Source: Oliverpabstia intestinalis
GTDB taxonomy: Bacteria > Bacillota > Clostridia > Lachnospirales > Lachnospiraceae
NCBI RefSeq assembly: GCF_009696065.1
Contig: NZ_VUMS01000009.1
Location: 1-64,000 of the forward strand
Direction of reading: 5' to 3'
Length of the DNA: 64,000 nucleotides
A program made the position numbers and the translations under genes. A model generated the notes under the pieces. It searched no databases. It was not told where the DNA came from and saw only the letters and a program-made list of their open reading frames with translations. This document shows, piece by piece, positions 35,004 to 42,517 of this stretch. Every line of letters starts with the position of its first letter. Within the stretch, counting starts at the first letter, position 1.

Positions 35004-35150
35004 ATGGCAGGAAAAAAATGGTGGATCTGGCTGTTTGCGATTCTCACAGCAGCCGGAGTACTGGTGGTGCTTCTGATGCAGCAGAATATGCCGGAGAAGC
35101 AAAAAGGAGGAACCCTGGTACAAAGACAGGAGGCAACGTGCTATGGGTGA
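35004..35150 (+). CDS. Small membrane protein between sigF and spoVAA
   Basis: 48 residues: a single hydrophobic helix (WWIWLFAILTAAGVLVVLLM) after MAGKK, then a polar tail (PEKQKGGTLVQRQEATCYG). GAAAGGAAG precedes the ATG. Its stop overlaps the spoVAA start (ATGGGTGA), which strongly suggests translational coupling. I do not recognise a family; the position suggests a sporulation membrane protein. Confidence 0.65.
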   Translation: MAGKKWWIWLFAILTAAGVLVVLLMQQNMPEKQKGGTLVQRQEATCYG

Positions 35151-35760
35151 TGTACTGTATATACAGACAGACAAAAACCGGAAGATTACAGATCCACATG
35201 TCAGGCTTGGTGATATCTCAGATCTTACAAGCAATAATCCGGAAGTATTGCAAAGGTGCAAGGTGCTTCGGGTACTGACTCTGGAGTCGGGGAAATATGG
35301 CAGATATACGGTTTCGGTCATGAAACTGATAGAACTGATCCAGAAAAAAGAAAAACAGGTGGAAGTGGTTCATGTCGGTGAACCGCAGTTTATCCTGACG
35401 TACGAGGATCCGGCTGGAAAAAGTGAGAGGATGAGCTGGTTGAAAACTGCGTTTGTGTGTCTGGTCACATTTTTTGGCACGATGTTTTCTATTATGACTT
35501 TCAATACAGATGTAGATATTCCAAAATTGTTTGAGAGAATCAGCAGCCAGTTTACTTCAGATCCAAGAGGACTGGCGATTCTGGAAGTGACGTATTCTGT
35601 GGGGATCGGTATTGGTGTTGTATTTTTCTTTAATCATTTTGGAAAATGGAAGATCACCGAGGATCCGACACCGATGGAAGTGGAGATGCGTGCGTACGAG
35701 GAACAGGTAGATCAGACGATTCTGGAGATGGAGAGCAGAAAGGAGAACAATTCCGGATGA
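35143..35760 (+). CDS. spoVAA: Stage V sporulation protein AA
   Basis: 205 residues: soluble N-terminal domain (1-95) and two membrane helices (about 100-120 and 150-170), the usual SpoVAA layout. It is part of the forespore inner-membrane SpoVA channel complex that loads dipicolinic acid. It is coupled by overlap to the small gene before it and to spoVAB after it. Confidence 0.88.
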   Translation: MGDVLYIQTDKNRKITDPHVRLGDISDLTSNNPEVLQRCKVLRVLTLESGKYGRYTVSVMKLIELIQKKEKQVEVVHVGEPQFILTYEDPAGKSERMSWLKTAFVCLVTFFGTMFSIMTFNTDVDIPKLFERISSQFTSDPRGLAILEVTYSVGIGIGVVFFFNHFGKWKITEDPTPMEVEMRAYEEQVDQTILEMESRKENNSG

Positions 35761-36161
35761 GAGAAATCTTTCTTGGCATGCTGGGACTTTGCATGGGAAC
35801 AACGATTGCAAGTGGCGTGGTGGCATTTATTATAAGCCTTGGAATTGTTCCAAGGTTTGCCGGGATTACCGGAAGTGCCGCACAGGTGCGTCTGTATGAG
35901 GAATGCTCCATGCTGGGGGCGGTGCTTGGCAATGTGGTTTTTCTGTATCAGCGAGCATTGCCACTGGGTAATCCGGGACTTGCAGTTTACGGAAGCTTTT
36001 CCGGAATTTTTCTTGGAAGCTGGGTGGTGGCACTGGGTGAGGTGGTGAATATTTATGCGATTTTGATTCGAAGGATCGGTCTTGTGAAAGGAATTGGACT
36101 GGTAATCCTCAGCATGGCACTTGGAAAAGTGGTGGGTTCTCTTTGGTTTTTCTTTTTCTGA
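35757..36161 (+). CDS. spoVAB: Stage V sporulation protein AB
   Basis: 134 residues with four membrane helices and almost no soluble part (LGLCMGTTIASGVVAFIISL at the start, VILSMALGKVVGSLWFFFF at the end). The start ATG at 35757 overlaps the spoVAA stop and follows GGAG. It belongs to the DPA channel complex. Confidence 0.87.
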   Translation: MREIFLGMLGLCMGTTIASGVVAFIISLGIVPRFAGITGSAAQVRLYEECSMLGAVLGNVVFLYQRALPLGNPGLAVYGSFSGIFLGSWVVALGEVVNIYAILIRRIGLVKGIGLVILSMALGKVVGSLWFFFF

Positions 36162-36290
36162 CGGGAGATCAATAACCGAAAAAATGATAAATCCGGGGAT
36201 AAAACCAGGAAGCCCGGAAGATACTGAGTGTGTAAGAAATGAAAAACAGAAAAAAGACAGGTAAAATTACCTGGATGTGAGGATGAAACG
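36162..36290. other. Gap inside the spoVA operon
   Basis: 129 bp between spoVAB and spoVAC. It holds a small hairpin CAGGTAA/TTACCTG (near 36258-36275) without a T run. I see no clear promoter. Confidence 0.4.
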
Positions 36291-36743
36291 ATGCAGAAAG
36301 ACAGAGAAAAACAGCAGTTATATGAAGAATATGTCAAAAAGGTGACTCCAACGCACAGTTTGCCTGCCAATATGGTAAAAGCCTTTCTGGTGGGCGGTCT
36401 GATCTGTGTGTCAGGACAGGCAGTCACTGAATGGGCACTGGCAGCAGGTATGGATGAGAAAACAGCTGGAACCTGGTGTTCCATTGCCTTGATCTTTCTG
36501 AGTGCCCTGACTACGGGTATGAACCTTTATCCACGGCTGGCAAAATGGGGAGGAGCAGGCACCCTTGTGCCGATCACAGGATTTGCCAATTCTGTGGCGG
36601 CACCGGCAGTGGAATACCGGAAAGAAGGACAAGTATTTGGAATCGGAAGCAAGATATTTACCATAGCGGGACCGGTGATACTTTATGGGGTGCTGACCTC
36701 ATGGGCGTTGGGTCTGATACAGTACGTGGCAGAAAGGTGGTAG
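36291..36743 (+). CDS. spoVAC: Stage V sporulation protein AC
   Basis: 150 residues with four membrane helices, beginning with a charged stretch (MQKDREKQQLYEEYVKK) and the conserved PTHSLPANMVKAFLVGG. SpoVAC is the mechanosensitive pore component of the DPA channel in B. subtilis. It is followed after 3 bp by spoVAD. Confidence 0.93.
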   Translation: MQKDREKQQLYEEYVKKVTPTHSLPANMVKAFLVGGLICVSGQAVTEWALAAGMDEKTAGTWCSIALIFLSALTTGMNLYPRLAKWGGAGTLVPITGFANSVAAPAVEYRKEGQVFGIGSKIFTIAGPVILYGVLTSWALGLIQYVAERW

Positions 36744-36746
36744 CAG

Positions 36747-37775
36747 ATGGAGATCGGGAAACAGAGTATTCGGTTGGAAAAGCCGGTCTATGTGGAAAGC
36801 TGGGCATCGGTTGTTGGAAAAAAAGAGGGGGAAGGTCCACTGGCTCCTTTTTTTGATGAGATTGAGACGGATGATCAGCTGGGGCAGGATAACTGGGAAG
36901 AAGCAGAGAGTATGCTGCAACAGAAGGCGGCGAGGCTGGCAATCAAAAAAGCAGGATGCTGCCCGGAAGATATACGAATCATCTTCGCGGGGGATCTGCT
37001 GGCACAGTCCATCGCTTCTTCCTTCGGGAGCGGCGAACTGGAGCGTCCAATGTATGGAGTATTCGGGGCGTGTTCCACGATGGGTGAAGCACTGAGCCTT
37101 GGGGCGATCACAGTTTCGGCAGGCCACGGAGAACGGGTTCTGGCAGTGACATCGAGTCATTTTGCAACGGCAGAGAAAGAATTTCGTTTTCCGCTGGGTT
37201 ACGGAAACCAGAGGCCATTGTCCGCTTCCTGGACTGTTACGGGAAGTGGTGCCTGTGTGTTAAACAGGAAAAAGGGGAGGGTGAAGATCACGGGGCTTAC
37301 CATCGGGAAAGTGGTAGACTATGGATTAAAAGATTCCCAGAATATGGGAGCATGTATGGCACCAGCAGCTTGCAGCACCATAGTACAGAACCTGAAAGAC
37401 TTTGGAAGAAAACCCGGAGAGTATGATCAGATTATTACCGGAGATCTTGGTTATATCGGACAGCAGATATTACTGGACCTTTTGGAAAAAGAAGGGTATC
37501 AGGCAGGGAAAAATCACAAAGATTGTGGAATTTTGATGTACGATCAGAAAACACAGGATACCCATGCGGGAGGAAGCGGCTGTGGCTGCAGTGCTTCTGT
37601 ACTTGCCGGTTATATCCTGCCAAAGATTGCCTGCGGTGACTGGAAACGGGTACTTTTTGTGCCAACAGGGGCGCTGATGTCAAAAGTGAGCTTTTATGAA
37701 GGAAACAGTGTGCCGGGAATCGCCCAGGGAGTAGTACTGGAATGGGAAGAAGGGGAGGTGGAACAGACATGCTGA
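36747..37775 (+). CDS. spoVAD: Stage V sporulation protein AD
   Basis: 342 residues with a thiolase-like fold (FGACSTMGEALSLGA, TGSGACVLN, GGSGCGCSASVLAGYILP). In spores SpoVAD binds dipicolinic acid directly and is not a functional thiolase. The ribosome-binding site is AGGTGG. It overlaps the spoVAE start. Confidence 0.94.
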   Translation: MEIGKQSIRLEKPVYVESWASVVGKKEGEGPLAPFFDEIETDDQLGQDNWEEAESMLQQKAARLAIKKAGCCPEDIRIIFAGDLLAQSIASSFGSGELERPMYGVFGACSTMGEALSLGAITVSAGHGERVLAVTSSHFATAEKEFRFPLGYGNQRPLSASWTVTGSGACVLNRKKGRVKITGLTIGKVVDYGLKDSQNMGACMAPAACSTIVQNLKDFGRKPGEYDQIITGDLGYIGQQILLDLLEKEGYQAGKNHKDCGILMYDQKTQDTHAGGSGCGCSASVLAGYILPKIACGDWKRVLFVPTGALMSKVSFYEGNSVPGIAQGVVLEWEEGEVEQTC

Positions 37776-38131
37776 TGAATTATATCCATGCTTTCTGGGT
37801 AGGCGGACTGATCTGTGCACTGGTGCAGATCCTTCTGGATAAGACCAGGCTGATGCCGGGAAGAGTCATGGTTCTTCTGGTATGTACGGGAAGTGTGCTG
37901 AGTGCTCTGCATTTGTACGAACCGTTGGTGGATTATGCCGGTGCAGGTGCCAGTGTTCCGCTGATCGGATTCGGACATTTGTTATTTCAGGGTGTGAAAG
38001 AAGAGATGGAACAGGTGGGTGTTCTGGGAGTATTTACCGGAGGGTTAAAAGCCAGTGCCGGAGGTATCAGTGCTGCGCTGATTTTCGGATATCTTGCGAG
38101 CCTGTTTTTTCATCCGCAGATGAAAAAATAA
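37769..38131 (+). CDS. spoVAE: Stage V sporulation protein AE
   Basis: 120 residues, four membrane helices (YIHAFWVGGLICALVQILLD, PLIGFGHLLFQGV, ASAGGISAALIFGYLASLFF), similar in pattern to SpoVAC. The start at 37769 is placed after GGGGAGGTG and inside the end of spoVAD. It is the last gene of the spoVA operon. Confidence 0.9.
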   Translation: MLMNYIHAFWVGGLICALVQILLDKTRLMPGRVMVLLVCTGSVLSALHLYEPLVDYAGAGASVPLIGFGHLLFQGVKEEMEQVGVLGVFTGGLKASAGGISAALIFGYLASLFFHPQMKK

Positions 38132-38153
38132 AGAAGAAAGAGACCTTCAGCTC

Positions 38154-38183
38154 TTGCCACATACGGAAAAGATATAGTATAAT
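38154..38183 (+). promoter_or_regulatory. murB promoter
   Basis: TTGCCA and TATAAT with an 18-bp spacer, about 75 bp before the murB start. Confidence 0.55.
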
Positions 38184-38256
38184 AATATAGTTTATGTGTA
38201 AGTGCCAGCGGGATCGATACAAAGATCCCGCAACAGAAAATGAAAAGGTGATTAAT

Positions 38257-39168
38257 TTGAGAGAAGAAGTAATCAAAAGACTGGAACAGACAGTGGGAAA
38301 TGATCAGTTTCTGCGGAATGAACCAATGAAGAAACATATTACTTTCCGTGTAGGAGGACCGGCAGCATGTTTTCTGATGCCATCCACAAAAGAACAGATT
38401 GAAGAAATCGTACATATCTGTCAGGAAGAAAAGACGCCCTGCTTTATTCTTGGAAATGGCAGCAATCTGCTGGTAAGTGATCAGGGATATGACGGAGCTG
38501 TGTTGCAGATCTATAAAAATATGAATCAGGTTGCGGTGAATGGAGAACAGCTGCAGGTACAGGCAGGAGCGCTGTTATCCGCTATAGCCAGAAAGGCACT
38601 GGATGCAGGACTTACCGGCATGGAATTTGCAGCGGGAATTCCGGGAACTCTGGGAGGCGCTGTAGTTATGAATGCAGGCGCTTACGGCGGGGAGATGAAA
38701 GATATTCTGGAATCCGTCACTGTGCTCACACCAAAGGGAGAACAGAAGAAACTGTATAAAGAAGAACTGCAGCTGGGATATCGGACCAGTGTGGTAAAAG
38801 AAAAGGGTTATATTGTTCTGGAAGCGGTTCTGAATCTGAAAAAAGGAGATCCGGAAGCGATAAAAAGCCGTATGGATGAACTGAAAGAGCAGCGTGTGAC
38901 AAAACAGCCATTAGAGTATCCAAGTGCAGGAAGTACCTTCAAAAGACCGGAAGGATATTTTGCCGGAAAACTGATTCAGGATGCCGGTCTTCGCGGTTAT
39001 CAGGTTGGTGGTGCACAGGTATCGGAAAAACACTGTGGCTTTGTGATCAATAAAGAAAATGCGACAGCGACAGATGTGGTGAATCTGATTCACGATGTAC
39101 AGCGGATCGTATATGAAAAATTTCAGGTGCAGCTGGATACAGAAGTGAAATTTCTTGGGGAATTTTAA
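38257..39168 (+). CDS. murB: UDP-N-acetylenolpyruvoylglucosamine reductase
   Basis: 303 residues of the type II form. FAD-binding ILGNGSNLLV, the AAGIPGTLGGAVVMNAGAYG loop, the catalytic Ser in PSAGSTFKRP and the final Glu near EVKFLGEF are present. It completes UDP-N-acetylmuramic acid in peptidoglycan synthesis. I choose the TTG at 38257 because AAGGTG precedes it by six bases and the product then begins like other MurB proteins; an in-frame ATG at 38194 lies near the -10 box. Confidence 0.92.
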   Translation: MREEVIKRLEQTVGNDQFLRNEPMKKHITFRVGGPAACFLMPSTKEQIEEIVHICQEEKTPCFILGNGSNLLVSDQGYDGAVLQIYKNMNQVAVNGEQLQVQAGALLSAIARKALDAGLTGMEFAAGIPGTLGGAVVMNAGAYGGEMKDILESVTVLTPKGEQKKLYKEELQLGYRTSVVKEKGYIVLEAVLNLKKGDPEAIKSRMDELKEQRVTKQPLEYPSAGSTFKRPEGYFAGKLIQDAGLRGYQVGGAQVSEKHCGFVINKENATATDVVNLIHDVQRIVYEKFQVQLDTEVKFLGEF

Positions 39169-39186
39169 AAGCGAAAGAGGAGCAAC

Positions 39187-40080
39187 ATGAGATTTGTAAT
39201 TGTTACGGGAATGTCCGGTGCGGGAAAAAGTACTGCACTGAAAATACTGGAAGATGCAGGTTATTTTTGTGTGGATAACCTTCCGATTCCACTTCTGGAA
39301 AAATTCGCACAGTTTATTGTGGAAGGAAACTCGGGAAGTATCCAGAAGGTGGCTCTTGGAGTAGATGTGCGAAGCGGCGGCGGGATGGAAGGAGTGGAAA
39401 AAGCGCTGGAAGAGATCCGGCTGACCGGACTTGAATATGAGATACTGTTTCTGGATGCCGAAGATGAGGTACTGGTAAAACGCTATAAGGAAACCAGAAG
39501 AACACATCCGCTGGCCGGAAGCGGCAGAGTGGAGAACGGCATACGGGAAGAACGCAGAAGATTAAAATATCTGAAAGAGCATGCGGATTATATTCTCGAC
39601 AGCAGCCAGCTTCTGACAAGAGAACTGAAGGCAGAACTGGATAAGATCTTCGTGAAAAATCTGGGTTTTAAAAATCTGATGATCACCGTTCTGTCTTTTG
39701 GATTTAAATACGGAATTCCATCGGATTCAGATCTGGTATTCGATGTGAGATTTTTGCCCAATCCATATTACATTGATGAACTCCGTCCGTTAAGTGGAAA
39801 TGACAAACCGGTCAGTGATTATGTGATGAACTGTGAAGCATCCAGAATTTTTCTGGATAAACTGGCAGACATGGTTTCATTCCTGATTCCGAACTATATT
39901 CTGGAGGGAAAGAATCAACTGGTTGTCAGCATCGGATGTACCGGTGGAAAACATCGTTCGGTGACACTGGCAAATGCATTGTATCAGCGTCTGGAACAGT
40001 CAGAAGAATATGGAGTACGGATTGAACACAGAGACATTGGTAAGGATGCTATCCGAAAGAAAATGAATGAAGTGAGGTAA
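39187..40080 (+). CDS. rapZ: RNase adapter / nucleotide-binding protein RapZ (YvcJ)
   Basis: 297 residues. Walker A GMSGAGKS (8-15), the DAEDEVLVKRY region and the C-terminal CTGGKHRSV signature are all present. In E. coli RapZ senses GlcN6P and directs RNase E; in Firmicutes YvcJ is less understood. It lies between murB and whiA, with 6 bp to whiA. The glmR (yvcK) gene usually between rapZ and whiA is absent here. Confidence 0.93.
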   Translation: MRFVIVTGMSGAGKSTALKILEDAGYFCVDNLPIPLLEKFAQFIVEGNSGSIQKVALGVDVRSGGGMEGVEKALEEIRLTGLEYEILFLDAEDEVLVKRYKETRRTHPLAGSGRVENGIREERRRLKYLKEHADYILDSSQLLTRELKAELDKIFVKNLGFKNLMITVLSFGFKYGIPSDSDLVFDVRFLPNPYYIDELRPLSGNDKPVSDYVMNCEASRIFLDKLADMVSFLIPNYILEGKNQLVVSIGCTGGKHRSVTLANALYQRLEQSEEYGVRIEHRDIGKDAIRKKMNEVR

Positions 40081-40086
40081 GAGTCC

Positions 40087-41052
40087 ATGTCCTTTTCCGG
40101 TAAAGTGAAAGAGGAATTATCCCGGCAGATATCCACGGCACGTCATTGCCAGATTGCAGAGATCGCTGCGATCTTAAGTGTCTGTGGGCAGGTCAGTATC
40201 TCGGCTAACGATCACTTTTGCGTGACCGTACATACAGAAAATGTGTCTGTGGCAAGAAAGTACTTTACATTAGTAGAAAAAACATTTAATATAGAAGCTG
40301 TAATTCACGTTCGGAAGAATGCTTACCTGAAAAAGTCCAATGTATATAAGGTAGAAGTACCTTCCCATGAGGATACGGTTCGAATTCTTCAGGCTACCAA
40401 ATTTATGTCGCCGGAACAGGAGATTGCAGATGATCTGTCTGTTATGAGCCGTCTGGTGATACAAAAAGAATGTTGTAAAAGAGCATTTTTGAGGGGAACG
40501 TTTTTAGCTGCAGGTTCTATCAGCGATCCGGAGAAAGGATATCATCTGGAAATTGTCTGCTCAACTATGGAACGGGCGGAACAGATACAGTCTATCATGA
40601 AAGAATTTGAGCTGGATGCGAGAATTGTTACAAGAAAGAAAAACCAGGTGGTTTATCTGAAAGAGGGATCCCAGATCGTAGATTTTCTGGGAGTGGTAGA
40701 AGCAGGAATCGCTCTGATGAATCTGGAGAATATTCGAATCAGGAAGGAAATCAGCAACAATATTAACCGTAAAGTGAACTGCGAGACTGCCAACATCGGG
40801 AAAACGGTTTCGGCAGCAGTAAAACAGATAGAAGATATCAGGTATATTGAAACACATGTGGGCTTCTCACAACTCACGGAGGAGTTGGAGGAGACCGCAG
40901 TTTGTCGGTTACGTTATCCGGAAGCAACTCTGAAAGAACTGGGGGAGATGATGAATCCTCCGGTGGGGAAATCAGGAGTGAATCACAGACTTCGTAAACT
41001 TGGAAGAATTGCCGATGAACTGCGGGGAAATAAGGAGGATTATAATGATTAA
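40087..41052 (+). CDS. whiA: DNA-binding protein WhiA
   Basis: 321 residues: an N-terminal LAGLIDADG-like domain without endonuclease residues (FLRGTFLAAGSISDPEKGYHLEI) and a C-terminal helix-turn-helix (YPEATLKELGEMMNPPVGKSGVNHRLRKL). It influences cell division and chromosome segregation. Its last codons overlap the Crh-like gene by 8 bp. Confidence 0.94.
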   Translation: MSFSGKVKEELSRQISTARHCQIAEIAAILSVCGQVSISANDHFCVTVHTENVSVARKYFTLVEKTFNIEAVIHVRKNAYLKKSNVYKVEVPSHEDTVRILQATKFMSPEQEIADDLSVMSRLVIQKECCKRAFLRGTFLAAGSISDPEKGYHLEIVCSTMERAEQIQSIMKEFELDARIVTRKKNQVVYLKEGSQIVDFLGVVEAGIALMNLENIRIRKEISNNINRKVNCETANIGKTVSAAVKQIEDIRYIETHVGFSQLTEELEETAVCRLRYPEATLKELGEMMNPPVGKSGVNHRLRKLGRIADELRGNKEDYND

Positions 41053-41299
41053 GAAACCAATTACAATTCAGATTTCCAATGGATTAGAAGCAAGACCGGT
41101 AGCGATGCTTGTACAGGTTGCCAGCCAGTATGAAAGCAGAATCCAGGTGGAAAGCGGAGATAAACATGTCAATGCAAAAAGTATCATGGGTATGATGACA
41201 CTTGGGCTGAATGTAGGTGAAAGCGTTACAATTTGTGCAGAAGGTACAGATGAAGAAGCGGCTATCGAAGGAATTGAAAAATATCTGACAAGTAAGTAA
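41045..41299 (+). CDS. crh: Crh-like HPr-family protein without the catalytic histidine
   Basis: 84 residues with the HPr fold. The active-site loop, GLHARPA in HPr, reads GLEARPVA, so the His phosphorylated by enzyme I is Glu. The Ser46 site is kept (VNAKSIMGMMTLG), so HPr kinase could still modify it. This matches Crh of B. subtilis, which has Gln at the same place and also lies right after whiA (yvcL). It should act in carbon catabolite control with CcpA and not in sugar transport. The symbol is by analogy. Confidence 0.85.
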   Translation: MIKKPITIQISNGLEARPVAMLVQVASQYESRIQVESGDKHVNAKSIMGMMTLGLNVGESVTICAEGTDEEAAIEGIEKYLTSK

Positions 41300-41333
41300 T
41301 AGATAGGTAATTTGCCAATTATATAGCGAACAA

Positions 41334-41475
41334 GTAACTGTTCAGTACCTTCACAGTTACGAGCAAAAATGCATTTAAAATCACCTTCGGTGATGGCATT
41401 TTGGCTTGTATGTCTCGGGATTTTGGCATATTCATGCCAAAACACCTCGCGGTACAGTGGCTACTGAATAGTTAC
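41334..41475. repeat. 142-bp MITE, copy 2, with 8-bp target duplication
   Basis: Same ends and length as 4330-4471, roughly ten or eleven differences. The flanking direct repeats are GCGAACAA at 41326-41333 and 41476-41483, different from those of copy 1, so each copy is an independent insertion. It lies between crh and its terminator; the right target duplicate abuts the terminator stem. Confidence 0.87.
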
Positions 41476-41482
41476 GCGAACA

Positions 41483-41531
41483 ATTACAAAAGACAGGGAC
41501 GTCCGAAGAGAATGTCCCTGTCTTTTGTAAT
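41483..41531. terminator. Bidirectional terminator between crh and the GNAT gene
   Basis: An 18-bp perfect stem (ATTACAAAAGACAGGGAC and its complement) with a 13-nt loop. A/T runs at the base serve both converging genes. Confidence 0.88.
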
Positions 41532-41532
41532 T

Positions 41533-42288
41533 TTAAAATAATTCTTTTACCCGGAAATGGTAACTGTAAAAGTCTTCGAATCCAAGAGAAAGATACAGCC
41601 GCTTGGCAGGAGTATTCCCCTCTACGACCTGCAGATAAGCCCCGGTCATTCCCAGCTCTTTTCCGCGATTTAACAAAGAAGTACAAATGGAACGGGCATA
41701 TTGGCGTCCGCGGTAATGAGGATGCACATGGATCGCATAGATTCCCATGTAGGAACGATCCAAAATGCCGAGTCCGATAGCGACAATCTGTCCGTCGCTA
41801 TTGGTAATGGAAGCGGCAAGAGTGTCTTTTGGAATTGCATGGTACATAGAAGGTACAATCTGACGATGTATGGCACTGGTTGTACTTTTTAAGGCAAACA
41901 ACGACTGAATCCACCGGTCATTGATGGTACGTTCCAGCCGCACACTGACAGGTGGCATGGTGATCTGCCAGGGAGCCAGATCCAGGGTCATTACTTCCGT
42001 GACGTGTTGCACTGCATATCTGCGGTCGATCAGCCGCTTTTCAAAATCATCCGGAAGAAGAGGCGTGATCTTGAAGATGGAAGGCGTTCCCCAGCGATGG
42101 TAAGCGTCTTCGCAGAAATTAATTTTTTCTTCGATAGGGATCGAGGATGGTCCAATCTGTTCCACACAGTTGGTTCTGTGAGTATAAAAATAAGAAAAAC
42201 GCAGAAGCCATCCGTCATAGAGCTGAATCTGATGAGAGGGCCACGCGTTCAAAGAAAGATCTTCGATCATTTTGATGGTGGGTTTCAT
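41533..42288 (-). CDS. GNAT-family acetyltransferase
   Basis: 251 residues. The GNAT core is in the C-terminal half: a strand with YMGIYAIHVHP, the acetyl-CoA pyrophosphate loop YRGRQYARS and the final NTPAKRLYLSLGFE. The N-terminal 120 residues form a second, degenerate GNAT-like half with LSLNAWPSHQIQLYDGWLLR, as in two-domain GNAT proteins. The substrate is unknown. A minus-strand promoter lies at 42312-42340. Confidence 0.83.
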   Translation of the reverse strand: MKPTIKMIEDLSLNAWPSHQIQLYDGWLLRFSYFYTHRTNCVEQIGPSSIPIEEKINFCEDAYHRWGTPSIFKITPLLPDDFEKRLIDRRYAVQHVTEVMTLDLAPWQITMPPVSVRLERTINDRWIQSLFALKSTTSAIHRQIVPSMYHAIPKDTLAASITNSDGQIVAIGLGILDRSYMGIYAIHVHPHYRGRQYARSICTSLLNRGKELGMTGAYLQVVEGNTPAKRLYLSLGFEDFYSYHFRVKELF

Positions 42289-42311
42289 AGTAAATACCTC
42301 CGTATACTTTC

Positions 42312-42340
42312 ATTATAATAAAGAAGAAAAATACAGGCAA
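42312..42340 (-). promoter_or_regulatory. Promoter of the GNAT gene
   Basis: On the minus strand TTGCCT (42340-42335) and TATAAT (42317-42312) are 17 bp apart. Confidence 0.6.
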
Positions 42341-42377
42341 CAAAAAATAAGAAAAAACTTACAATTTTTAAAACAGG

Positions 42378-42406
42378 TTGCAGAAGCTGTTAAAAGGGGA
42401 TATAAT
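42378..42406 (+). promoter_or_regulatory. Promoter of the signal-peptidase-like gene
   Basis: TTGCAG-N17-TATAAT. The transcript would begin with a perfect 9-bp hairpin AATACTGCC/GGCAGTATT (42422-42445) about 70 nt before the start codon, of unknown role. Confidence 0.6.
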
Positions 42407-42517
42407 AAGGGGCATGATATGAATACTGCCCTAAAAGGCAGTATTATCAGTAAGAGAGTATCTGGAAATGTGGAAAGCGGAGTTTACAGATAGGAAAACA
42501 GATGAGGAGAGTAGATC

